Shown here: in pieces, positions 44,103 to 55,053 of the stretch
Position numbering within the stretch: the first letter of the stretch is position 1
Layout of the letters: every line of letters starts with the position of its first letter
NCBI GenBank assembly: GCA_018398815.1
Contig: CM031600.1
Span: 57,117,475 to 57,181,474, forward strand
Origin: Conus ventricosus
Lineage: Eukaryota; Mollusca; Gastropoda; Neogastropoda; Conidae
Direction: 5' to 3'
DNA length: 64,000 nucleotides
Position numbers and translations under genes: made by a program
Notes under the pieces: model-generated
What the model saw: only the letters and a program-made list of their open reading frames with translations
What the model was told of the DNA's origin: nothing
Databases searched by the model: none

Positions 44103-45381
44103 AAGAACGGAGTAGAATGTAAACAAAGAATTTTTTTTACTTGTCAGACATGTTTTTCAATGCACAGTCATGTATACTCATTGAAAGTAAATGATTCGAA
44201 AGTACTATGTTTGATTAGTTGAGTGTTTGTTCTTTCCTATGACACCTAACACAACACTGTCAGTTGTTGTCTAGCTACCGTAAAAATAAATTAAAAAGTG
44301 GCCAAATATGCGTGTCGGCAGGGACTGAGCACCATGCGCGAGCATGCGGCAGCAGGGAATCGTGCTGTCCGTGCCGCTCTCAGCTAGATAGTATTAAGCA
44401 TTTACACTAGCAAGTACACACATTTAATCACAAAACAAACGAAAGAAGTCAGAGTCAAAATCAAAACAATTAGCAATACACAAAATGAAAGTCTTGACAA
44501 TACAGTCATCAAATGAAGAGAAAGACACTCTTGTTTTACAGTTGCACTGTATGTAATGTGAGTGCTGTTGGAACTGGAAAACAGTGTGGATGTCATAGGT
44601 GAGGAAGTGTCAAGTTTCAGTTGCCAAACAATGTACATTTGTCCACAGACATGTTTCATCATTTTAGGTTTTATTACAGACAAGAGGCAGGAGGAACAGC
44701 GATCAGTCAGCTCGTTTCCTTATGACTTGAGCCAGTTTTCCAACAAGTCCAAAAGGTGTTTACCTTATTCAGCTTTACACTTCAGTGCTGTGTGGGTGCC
44801 CCATAACGTCATTTTCAGCATGTGCCCAATCAGCATATTGGCAAAGTTGCATGTCTGCTCAAACTGGTTTATCAACCTATTTATTTATGCATTAAACTGT
44901 TGGGAATGAGAGGTTACTTACATAGACCTTTCTTCCTCATAGGTAGGCTTAATATGGCTGAATAATTCAATTGATTAGAGGGTTTTTTTAATGCTACGTA
45001 AAAAGTCTTTCAAAGAATGAATCAATAATTGAATAAGTTTATAAATTGATAATGGAATTTGTCAAAACATCAGCAATCCAAAAAGGCATGATGTTACGTG
45101 AAATTTTTACATGTTAATGCAAAATCTTTTTGCAGTAAGCTTATGACATAGGTTGTATGCTTCTTAGTAGCCAATTTTTTAGAGATATTAGAGTTTAAAT
45201 GAAGTATCCCCTCCACGTATGTTTATCAGGCCAGGAACGAGAATCCGCTCAGAAGGGTTGAAAAGCTTATGTACTGATACTTACACAAAGTGGCTTTGTG
45301 GATAACCCCCTGGCTTAGGGACCAAGAGAAACCCACACCTGTTGTTCAAGTCTCACAGGGGCCAATTTTTGCCCCCCTCCC

Positions 45382-45382
<1 letters not shown>

Positions 45383-45415
<33 letters not shown>
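45383..45415. repeat. Poly-C run of 33 bases
   Basis: Uninterrupted C after a CCCTCCCT lead. Confidence 0.93.
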
Positions 45416-45773
45416 TTACCCCTTCTCCCTCTCCCTTTGCACAAGACCTTGACCCTTTCAACGTTTTCTTGTTCACAGCCTAGGCAGCGTCTCCAGGTTG
45501 GGCAGTTTAGGCTGATCTGCTTGACTAGAAGGGATACATCATGTAACACCTCAAGTTCTAATACCTCAAAAACTGTGGGGTTTTGTTGTTGTTGTTGTTT
45601 TGGAGGGGCTAACATTTTTATATGCTTATTGCAAAATGATTTTGCGTTAATTAATGTATTAAAGTTTCATGCAGTGTGAAAGACCCTCAGACTGTTAATG
45701 CTTTGATAAATTCGCATATTAATTCATTCTTGGTGTAACACTATTTTTGATTGTAAGCATTAAAACACTCACA

Positions 45774-45776
<3 letters not shown>

Positions 45777-45830
<54 letters not shown>
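45777..45830. repeat. (CA)n microsatellite
   Basis: About 27 CA units. Confidence 0.95.
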
Positions 45831-45833
<3 letters not shown>

Positions 45834-46402
45834 CACTAATTGATCCAGTTACTGTGCCATGTTTTGCCTGCCTATCAGGAAGGAAGTTCTGTGTAATGTT
45901 ACCTCCCATTCCTAGTAGTTTCATGCATGCTTATGGGCTGATGTTTGCCTAAACATACCACTTCTCCTGAATGCTAATTTGACACAGACAGAGAATGACA
46001 TTCAGTGGTGCCCAGGCCACATTCTGGTGCAGGTTGAACGAGTTAAGTGGATGTTCGAGTGCCAGTGTTCTGGGTAAGATGGTAAACTAAGGTTCTGTAT
46101 TCAAGATGCCTCAGCTTAAGTTAAAGAACCCATGACAGCACTGAAGATTTCCATGGCCAAATTCTTCAGGAATATCTGCTTTGACAGGCAAACAAAAGTA
46201 TGCGCAAAAAGAAAGAGCTATGGCAATGCTCAGAGCAGACCAGAATTCACACAGAGAAATCTATTTTGATGATGAATTTACATAATGCAGTCAGGTAAAA
46301 AAAAAAAAAGGTTATGGTCCTATAGGCGAGTGGTCGTCAAGGTTGGGAACTGTTAGAGGTTAACTGTGTCTGGGGCACAGCATGATGGAGGATGCAGCCC
46401 AT

Positions 46403-46415
46403 CCCCCCCCCCCCC

Positions 46416-46452
<37 letters not shown>
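46403..46452. repeat. Poly-C runs (13 and 36 bases)
   Basis: C 46403-46415, one T, then C 46417-46452. Confidence 0.93.
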
Positions 46453-46455
<3 letters not shown>

Positions 46456-47323
46456 TCCTCTTCTCTCCTCTCCTGCCACCTTTATCTCCCTGACCTGACA
46501 CAGGTTAGTTAGAAAAGGTTTTCAAGAGGTCGAAAAGCAACCCCATCTAGTGGTTGAATTTATGACCATTAGCTCCACAGGCAAAAGCTCTAACTATTCG
46601 ATGACTGGCCCCTCCATACAGTATAATTTAGTGCAATACAGTACAATTTAATACTGCAGAATGCATCGCAGTTCAATACTCTACAATAGGGGTTTTAATT
46701 TTTCATCTTTTTTTTTTCGTTTTGGCAACAGTAATATTCATTGGTGGTGTGGTCAGGAGCATGGCTGTTTGTGAGATCATTATCCATGAAAACAGGTTTG
46801 TATTGTGTACATTTTAAGGGGATGACTTTGCAGGCAGACAAAAATTTGTCCTGGTGATTCAGAGGGTAAGACTGGGAGTATTCTTGTGGGGTTCTTTTCT
46901 CAATGTCTAGACGATGTTGTGAATTGAAATCTTGTCAGTTGGTCTTTGATGAAGTTCCAGTGCCTGTGTTACAAAATCTTTAACACTGCCTCTCTTGCTT
47001 TGGCCCTCAACACCCATTTGTCCACACCATTAAGATGGGAAGCAGTTTGATACCAGTGGACTCTTATCTTTTCTGCCACAACCATTGAATGCTCATACAG
47101 ATGGTATGGGTATGGTGCTATATAGCCCCCCTACCTCCCCCCCCCCTCCCTCCTCCCCCCAAACACTCCTCTTCCTCCCACTTCCTGATATGACGGTCCT
47201 CATCTGCCATGTCATCTCGGGGAAAGGTGGGAGGGAGAGGAGGAATGGGAGAGATGGATGTTGGACACTAATGTAACATGATGTGAAATGCTCTGGCCCA
47301 CATTTATTGTTTTCTGACAGCAG

Positions 47324-47421
47324 AAGACAAGGACAGTGACCGACAGCTGTTGAGGACAGAGAATAAGTCTACCCTTTGTAACAACGTCATCACACAACAA
47401 CCATGTAGACAGTCACAACAG
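47324..47421 (+). CDS. Kinase tail exon with tandem (NAGNAG) acceptor
   Basis: 98 bp, entry phase 1, exit phase 0. It reads EDKDSDRQLLRTENKSTLCN, then NVITQQPCRQSQQ, followed by GTGGGT. The acceptor is ctgacagcag: use of the first AG (47320) instead of the second (47323) would add one Ala, a classic NAGNAG alternative. Polar, Gln/Asn-rich sequence with no domain. Confidence 0.78.
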
Positions 47422-50400
47422 GTGGGTATTGGTTTCTCCATCATTCGTTTCTAATCTGTTTGTTTCTCTCTCTCTTTCTCTCTCTCTGTCTGTGCGTGTG
47501 TGTTCCATGCTCCATTTGTTTGGGGGTTTTTTCTCCATGTGACGCTTATCATACTATGTTTTGAAATAGGAATGACAATCTTCATCAGGAGTAGTGTACC
47601 TATGTTGCCCTTTTTGTTGTTGTTACACTTTACAAAGTGTATTTAGAGTTGTTAGCTTTTTAGGTACTTTAAGACTCCAAGTCTACCTTTTGTGAGTTTC
47701 CATAGAGAGTTTTGTGTTTGTGTGTGTGTTCATTTAAGTTTATTGTGGAATTTAGTTTTGCAGTTACACTTGTCCTTGAAATACATGGCTTATGAATAAT
47801 TTTGGTGATGATTTTTCATGGCTGCAGTCTGAAGCAGATCTAAGGCTTTTCTTATTCATTTTGTATGTGGTGCAAGAGTCATGCTAGTTTATGTGGTGAA
47901 AAGCAATTCATGAATTATCACATTCAATGAGAAACAGATTGTTTCTGTGTTTTTCTGCACTTTGCAACTAGAAATGGAAAAAAAAAAGCAGCAGACATTC
48001 TGTCGTAGTATAAATCTGTGTCAAATCCAAAACATACTCAGTGGTGTCCATGACATGTGAAGCTACTTCTTTTCTTTTCAAAATTTTGAAATGCCCGAGG
48101 ATTTGGAACAATTCCTGAGTTTTACATTCACATTTTGTTTACTTTACATTTAAGGAAAGTTTTATTAGTATTCTGTTGATCCCTGTTCTCATTTCCATCA
48201 TTGAGCTCAAGCATAGGTGATAAAGTAGTCTTGGTCTTAGTTGCTGAGTCAGTTAACTATGTTGTGTCAGTTATCCTCCTTAAATCATATAATTTGAAAG
48301 CTTCTTTTTATTTGAAATTTTACAAAGTTGCTCAAATGCACTTTCAGTTTGAAGGGTTGAAAAGACCCAGACATAAACTTTCTCAAAACACTGTCCTTGG
48401 ACTTTATTATTCAAACAACCCCTGATGATTTTTCAACTGCAAAGATATAAAGAGAAAGTTATAAAAAAAAAAGAAAAAAAAGTCCCTGTTTCAGTGCTTG
48501 AGATGCACTGTCATGAACGCCAAAGCGCAGAATTTGACTTATGTTCTTTTTATCACAATGCATCCAACTTAACCCAAGTGGGCGACTCAGGTAACGGCCA
48601 TCATTCAGTCTTCTTGTCATCTTCTTCCTCTCTCTGACCCTCGCTTTACTCAGCCTCAGTTCATCCTCCATAAGGGGACTTGTTCCAATATACTGACCTG
48701 ATGTTGACTATGGTTTTATCGTTCATTCACCCATTTTCTCTGATGGAGCTTTTGACAGTTTCTTTTTGTGTCTCATACAGGAGAAGTTCATATTGTATTG
48801 TGTGTGTAAAGATGCTTGTTTGCTTTTTACTTTTTAGTGTTTGAAATGATAAATGGCAGCTTCAGTTTGCCTGCTTCCTTTTGGTGTTTTTTGTTTTTTT
48901 TGTTGAAGCCTCAGTTGCTTTTTGAATGATTTCCCCCTTCCTTTATTTACTCCTCCTGAACCCCCACCCTCTCTTTCATCCTCCATTAAGGTACTTCTGT
49001 ATCCTTCAGACAAAGTCTCTCACAACAAAGAAAAAGGGTTATTTTGGACTCACATGTTTGAGGAAGAGAATTGATATGACCTTTCAGTTTGTGTTATCTA
49101 AACAGCACACAGCTGGCAAACCAAGCGCTATTAGAGACAGAGAAAAGGAGACTTCTGTACTGGCACTGCAGACACTGGTGTGCGACCATTTATGGCAGAT
49201 GTTTTCTGTTGGAACCTTTGGAAATCGGTACCGGTGCCCAGCATCAAGGTTATGGAATCAAAATCAGTTGTGTGCCGGCAGTGATTTACTGTTTTTCATC
49301 AAAGCATTTTCTTCTTGTTTTCATACTGGTAAGTGTTAGCGGAGACATTAAACATGTACCAATTACACCCTAGTCAACATCATTGAATTGCTGTCTCTGC
49401 CAGAAGAGAATAAAATAATATAAACTTGGCTTTGGTACTGGAAGCATTCAACTGTATTAAAAACAAATTGTTTTAAGTTCTAAGTCTTGGTGATTTTATA
49501 GAAATTGAACGACCCCAAATCAGGAGTGGCAATGATAACAAATGTGTATAGAAGTCTGGAGGTATAGTTCAGAGTTTGTTGACACTGTTTAAAAATCAAA
49601 CCATGCTGCTTCTATCAGCTTATTCAGATAGTTCAATACAATTTGGAGGAAAAGAAATGGTCGAAGAAACAACAGGAAACAGCTGATCTGAAATATGGGG
49701 TTCGGATGATTTTATTGGCAGTCCACAATAAATTTGCTCTTAAAAACCACTCAGAGAATATGGGGATGACAATCTAAATATTCTTGATGGAATGGAATGT
49801 TCAAAAACAAAACACAAGTAATTAATCTATGGCTTATGGAAATAAATACATCATGCTGTGGATTATTGGAACATGTGGATTGTCTTTGAAATCTTGTAAC
49901 ACATATCCATGGCTGTGATAAAGGAAAATGTTAACATTTTTGAAGCAACTTTGATCCTTGCCTCATTTTCATTATATTTCCTACATTCTGTATTTAAACT
50001 TGTACTCAGTATTTTCAAAGAATATGTGCATTCACTTTGGCAAGCGTGTGGCATGATCCTTGACAACAGTTGAATGCCAGCTGCATAGCATGTTAGTAAG
50101 CATGAAGCATTTACAGAATGATGACAGAGCTTGTAGCTTGAAAAATCGATTGTCACTGGTAATTTTGTTTTGTTTTGTTTTGTTGACTTTTCTTTTCTTC
50201 TCTCTTCTTTTGTTTTTCTAAGTCAAGAACTGCAGACATATTGGATGGATGTGGTGATTTTTTTTCCTCGTTCATTTTGTTACTATCTTTTTAAGACACT
50301 GAATTATGTGTGCAATGTCATTTTAAATCATTTTTGTCTTTCGCTAGGCACATAGTATCGATTGCTGATTATGCTGACACATCTTATTTCATGTCAATAT

Positions 50401-50533
50401 ATTCTTAAGGTATAAAGAAAAATGTAAACATAGTGTGCGAGTTGTGGAAATGTTGTGTGCAAAACCTATCGCAACCTGCTCATCACAACCCCATCCATCC
50501 CTCTCCCTACCTTGCCCTTCTACACTATCCCCC

Positions 50534-50537
<4 letters not shown>

Positions 50538-50607
<70 letters not shown>
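50538..50607. repeat. (CA)35 microsatellite
   Basis: Clean CA tract. Confidence 0.95.
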
Positions 50608-50608
<1 letters not shown>

Positions 50609-51027
50609 GACCCAGGCAACTTCGAAACAAAGCAAATGCCAATAATCGGGCATCAGAACAACTCTCTACCTCCCCACCTCCCAGGAAAAAATAACAGTCG
50701 AGACTGCAAACTTTCTCCTATGTTCCCAGACAGGTTTGGTGTATTCACTTATAGCTAAAACTTGTGCGGAATTAAAATAATTTTGCACTATAAAATAACA
50801 TACATATGATAAAGGGACACAACCCCTTAAGAATTACATTCCACCTGTGAAATTGCCTCTCTTTCTGCATACTCTCGGGACTCATAAGCTACAGTCTTAC
50901 AAAAGATGTGAACCTGTGTTTTGGGATATCAGCTGGGAGAAAGTTTACGGAACCTTGTGAATTGTGTAGCCACATACATATGTTGAGTAACCTAAAGAGA
51001 TAGAGATGAAAAATGAAAAACAAAGCT

Positions 51028-51908
51028 ACCAGCCGCCGTGGCGAAGTGGTTAGCGTCGCGGACTCCCGGCTGGGAGGTCGTGGGTTCGAATCCCATCAGA
51101 GTCATGTGGGTTTTTTTCTGCCCCGACCGGCTCCTACCCAGAGTTGAGTTTGCTGCGGACTCAGTTGGGAAGACTGGGACCACACAGTCGAGTTTCATCC
51201 ACTTAATGGATGCGTTTCTGAGAGTGTTGCTCAAATTTCCTGACCAACACTGCAGGTGCCTGTATCTCTCGGGCCTGGTTGACGCCAGGATATATTATGA
51301 AAGGAAGCGTAGAGTACAGCCCTGTCATGTAGTCTCGGACCGAAATGGAAATCCGTAGCATCATCTTAATCATCCTCATTCCCATTGATCAGCATTTAAA
51401 AAAAAAAAAAAGTCTCAAGTTCTGTGGCCCTTCATGCCCTGCTCTCATGGTGACCTCAATTTCGATGTCCTCTCCACGTCTGTGGCCTTGGTTTGCTTCC
51501 GTCGGGGTCACCGGTATCGGCGAGTCCATGGGGGCTGTCGTTGGACGGACGTGGTGGCGCCCTCCGGAGGGAGAGCTCACTCACGCCGGCTCCGCGACTA
51601 AGCAATTATTGTCGTGAGTAGGGGGCTTAGTAGGTGGTGTCCTGCGTATGTTAGATCAGAACAGGCGCCACTGAACACCACCGAAGTGACTCGGCAGCAG
51701 TGCAGTGTCTCCTCCGGTGGGTTGCCTCTTGACAACTTGACATTGACTGCTCCTGTGGATTGCTTGTGCCGGGGCTGCGGCGGGGCCAGCCGGGCTATGG
51801 CTGTGGACGGGGTGTCGGAATGAGCGGCGTGGGTGCACTGCCTCTGAGGTGGCGCAAAGGTTGGGACAGCAAAAAAAAAAACAAAAAAAAACAAAAAAAA
51901 AACAAAAA
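51028..51908 (+). mobile_element. Long tRNA-headed SINE/retroposon (about 880 bp), 12-bp TSD
   Basis: AAAAACAAAGCT occurs at 51016-51027 and 51909-51920 and bounds the unit. The head at about 51032-51103 has box A TGGCGAAGTGG (51039-51049) and a perfect box B GGTTCGAATCC (51083-51093), so it derives from a tRNA and is Pol III driven. The body to 51397 ends in an A-run (51398-51411). A GC-rich second half (51412-51870) follows, and the tail is (A9-10 C)n at 51872-51916. The right duplication overlaps the A-rich tail, so only about seven of its bases are beyond doubt. It could be one unusually long SINE, a SINE with a 3' transduction, or a SINE inserted beside another retroposon. Confidence 0.75.
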
Positions 51909-52254
51909 AAAAACAAAGCTGAAGCAGAGAGGTCTATGACTTGGCCTCTTTCTATTAGAAATTCACATCAATACGGGCAAGATGAATCCTGTCTTTTAGG
52001 ACTAGAGGCCACAAATGACATTTATTTCCTGATCGTGTACTGCCACGTTATTTTCCTATGCACCACAGGCAGTAATGTCAGCTGGCAAGTCCTCAGAATA
52101 ATGGTACTTCTCATCTTGTTCTCATGTTTCCTCCTTCAACAGGACCTTCCTCCTCAGATTTGTAGCTTGATACATAAACCCTCTGGAAATTCTGTCAGTC
52201 AGATCTCTCTCTTTCTCCCTCCTCTCTTGTCTTTCTCTCTTTCTATCCTTTATG

Positions 52255-52281
52255 CCCCCCCCCCCCCCCCCCCCCCCCCCC
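52255..52281. repeat. Poly-C run of 27 bases
   Basis: Uninterrupted C in a C/T-rich area. Confidence 0.93.
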
Positions 52282-52415
52282 TCACCCTCTTTTGTTTTTC
52301 TGACCCTACCCCTCTCTCGTCTTCATTCATCTTTGTTGTGTCTGATATTTTTCTCCAGTTGGGTTGACACCTTTGATTCATGCTAGATAAATGAGTGTCT
52401 AGCTATCTCTGTATC

Positions 52416-52430
52416 TGTGTGTGTGTGTGT

Positions 52431-52512
<82 letters not shown>
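52416..52512. repeat. (TG)n(AG)n compound microsatellite
   Basis: TG tract with one TGGTG break, switching at about 52480 to AG. Confidence 0.95.
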
Positions 52513-52516
<4 letters not shown>

Positions 52517-52625
52517 TCATATTCTTGTTAACATGAAGACAAAAGTTGATCATTGAGACAGAATTAAAAAGAAAGAAAGGTTTCATAACTTTAAATTTTT
52601 ACATGATATACTTTCTGTTTTGCAG

Positions 52626-52994
52626 AATTCCATAAACAAGGTGTCAAAAAACACACCCACATTAGGGGTAGAAAGCAAGAAAAAGTCTGCCACCAAAAAC
52701 TCCCCATGGAAACGCAGCTTTGCCCAATTTTTGAAGCGGAAGCGGCAGAACCCCGATGCAACAACAACAACAATGACTGCGCCTCCTCGCCTATGCTTCC
52801 CGGGCCCAATCACAACGGATGCTCGCCGGCCTCGCCCGTGACCAAGGTGGAAAGCAACAATGTTCAGACCTCAATTACCACCAAAGCAGTGGTGGTTGTC
52901 AACAACACTGCAGATGTCACTGCAGAGACTGTGGCAGATGCAGGTAACTGCAAGCCCAGAGTGTTCACCCCTCCCTCTGAGAATAACATTGCAG
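52626..52994 (+). CDS. Kinase tail exon with alternative in-frame donors
   Basis: Acceptor ctgttttgcag, entry phase 0. It reads NSINKVSKNTPTLGVESKKK, then SPWKRSFAQFLKRKRQNP, a strongly basic motif. One base is missing at CCCC 52751-52754. After the shift the frame gives CNNNNNDCASSPMLPGP, VTKVESNNVQTSITTKAVVV and a Thr/Asn-rich end. Two donors lie in the same phase (1): GTAACT after 52943 and GTGAGA after 52994. They would make isoforms differing by 17 residues (GNCKPRVFTPPSENNIA). Confidence 0.78.
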
Positions 52995-53105
52995 GTGAGA
53001 GGCAGTGAGGGGGGAAGTTTAGTTCGAGAAAGGAGTGCTGTCCTGTTTTGGTTGTGTGTGCGTGTACGTGTGGTTTTAACCTGTTTGGTTTGATTTTGAA
53101 ACTAG
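52995..53105. other. Short kinase intron (111 bp)
   Basis: GTGAGA to gaaactag. Nothing else seen. Confidence 0.7.
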
Positions 53106-53165
53106 ATGTGGCAAGAGAACTGGCTGCCAGACCTTGTGTCTGCACTGATCTTTTCTGGAATGAAG
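53106..53165 (+). CDS. Kinase tail exon (60 bp)
   Basis: Entry and exit phase 1. It reads DVARELAARPCVCTDLFWNE between gaaactag and GTAAAA. Cys- and Trp-containing, and not repeated elsewhere. Frame-neutral, so it could be skipped without damage. Confidence 0.65.
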
Positions 53166-54182
53166 GTAAAATGGTAACAAGGCATTTTGCCTGACTGTAT
53201 ATCAAAAGTGTAATGTGAATCTGGAATTTGACATATCAAAAGTGTGTATTTAATAAAGTCTTTCTTTTTTCTTTTTACTTAAAGCTCAGCACACATATTA
53301 CTTCAAACTGTGGTTGAAAAATACCAACTGAAAATTGAAATAAGGATTGAAAATTGAAAAGCAAATCTTTCTTTCTGTCTTCATTTTCTGATGCTGTGCT
53401 CTCCCTTTCACAACCAATTTATTAGCCAGCAGGTTTTATGACTATACATACTGAACTCATTCCAGGAAAGTCTAAGGGTGTTTTTGTTTCAGAATATTTT
53501 ACTTGCTGTTATTCACCTTCAGTGCAGTTATACAAAGTTAACTAACTCTGGAGAACACTGAAAGGGGAGGGAAAAAAAGAGAAAAAAACAAAAACGTGAT
53601 ATTTACCTCCTTTTCCAATGATCTTGGGGATATTTGATGAGTAATGATTTTCTTTAAGACGGTGAAAATTTATCAGAAGATAATTTTCATATCATGATTC
53701 GATTAGTCCCTTTCTCTGATTCTCCAATATGTGTAGAGTGGTGGAGATGTTTGTACGCTTTATTAATGCTTCTGCTGCTAATCCTGCTGTTTGAAATTTA
53801 TTTCATAGTCTGCTACCAGTGTGTGTGTGTGTTTCGCAAAGAATGTATAGTGTGGCAGTGTTTCTTGGTAATGACAGAAGATTGGAACCTTCATTAAGAG
53901 TAATTTACTTTCAGTAGAATTCATTAATGCAGTCCTTTGGTTTATAATGTTCTAGAAATACTTTTTTAGATGAATGAAATTAACACATTCAAGTTCTTGT
54001 CATGCATCATGCTGTATTGGGTTCAGATTTTATTATACATTGGATCTAAAAACAACAACTATTCAACAAACAGAAAGGAAAACAGAGTGTAGCTTTAAAA
54101 CTTTGTTTTTTCCTGACCCCCTTTGTTCTTGTGTCCAGTATTCATTGAAACATTAACCAATGTTACACAAAGTGCCTGATCT

Positions 54183-54226
<44 letters not shown>

Positions 54227-54879
54227 AAGTGATCACACACCAATCCATCAACAGGAATGAGAACACATCATACCGAACACGCAACAACACACAAAGAACA
54301 AACAAACAGTGATGGTATGTTTAGCCGAAATTTCATAGGATTGGTAGTCTTCTCTTGATCACAAGCAAAGCATTTTATTACAAAACAGCTTTGAACACAT
54401 TAACCAGAAAAGATTAAAAGAAAAAACACATATTACTGATATCAATAGTGTCAATAGTATCAGAATGTTTTGTTTATCTTCATTGTGTTTTACTTGAGCT
54501 TTATAGAAATTCTTGTTCTACGTGCAAGTCTTCTGTTTTAAACATATCATATCAAATTTGTATTTTTTTTCTGTTTATTTTTTCCCCTTGAAGTGCACAC
54601 ATTGTTCCTTGCCACAGTTTTAAAGATTGGTTTGTGTCTGCTCACATATACACATAAAACAATAATTTGATTTCTGAGCAGTAGACTGGGACCAGAGATG
54701 GAAGAAATACTAAGACTCTTTGCTTAATTAGGTTAAAAGCGCTTCTGTCATGGTGTAATTTGAAGGCCAGAGGCGCAGAGTGCAGATGATAGAAATGTGC
54801 ATGCACATTGATGTTGCTAGCTGAGCCTAAGCTGCTACTGTACTGATTGCTACGTTTTGCTCCTGCTGATGCCCTCCAG
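53166..54879. other. Kinase intron
   Basis: 1.7 kb of AT-rich sequence with (CA)n at 54184-54220. No gene seen. Confidence 0.7.
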
Positions 54880-55053
54880 AAGTTGCGGAACCCCGCCTCT
54901 TTCCCCTGTCCTTCCTCCAGCCTCACCTGAAGCAGGAGTAGGGGCCCGTGTGTTTGATTTTACTCTGCTGAGTGACTCGCCAAGGGCAGGCCCTGTCTTT
55001 TGTCCTGGCGTCCCTGTGGGGACTGCGCTACTAGTGACCTTTCCTCTGAGGAT
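54880..55053 (+). CDS. Kinase tail exon, Pro-rich, two frameshifts
   Basis: Acceptor gccctccag, entry phase 1, consensus GTAAGT donor. It opens EVAEP. One base appears missing at CCCC (54891-54894), after which it reads PPLSPVLPPASPEAGVGARV and FDFTLLSDSPRAGPVFCPG. Another is missing at GGGG (55018-55021), after which it reads DCATSDLSSED. With both allowed for, the exit phase is 0, as the last exon needs. Each raw frame alone hits a stop or gives the wrong phase. Confidence 0.68.

Larger units (their letters stand above)
43722..47323. other. Kinase intron
   Basis: 3.6 kb. It contains a piggyBac-like short ORF (43887-44102), C33 (45383-45415), (CA)n (45777-45830), C36 (46417-46452), a pentamer-like tract (46618-46690) and C/T-rich sequence near 47126-47180. 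The rest is unassigned. Confidence 0.65.
47422..52625. other. Kinase intron with a long SINE-like retroposon
   Basis: 5.2 kb. It holds (CA)35 (50538-50607), the tRNA-headed retroposon (51028-51908), C27 (52255-52281) and (TG)n(AG)n (52416-52512). 47520-50500 is AT-rich and shows no gene. Confidence 0.7.

Noticed and set aside
46510..46620. Minus-strand tRNA-like sequence (AGTTAGAGCTTTTGCC and GGTCATAAATTC)
   Set aside because: Box B is too far from consensus and no arms pair; perhaps an old SINE, but not supportable.
51032..51103. Functional tRNA gene
   Set aside because: Promoter boxes are good but the anticodon arm does not fold cleanly and the unit is embedded in a retroposon with target duplication.
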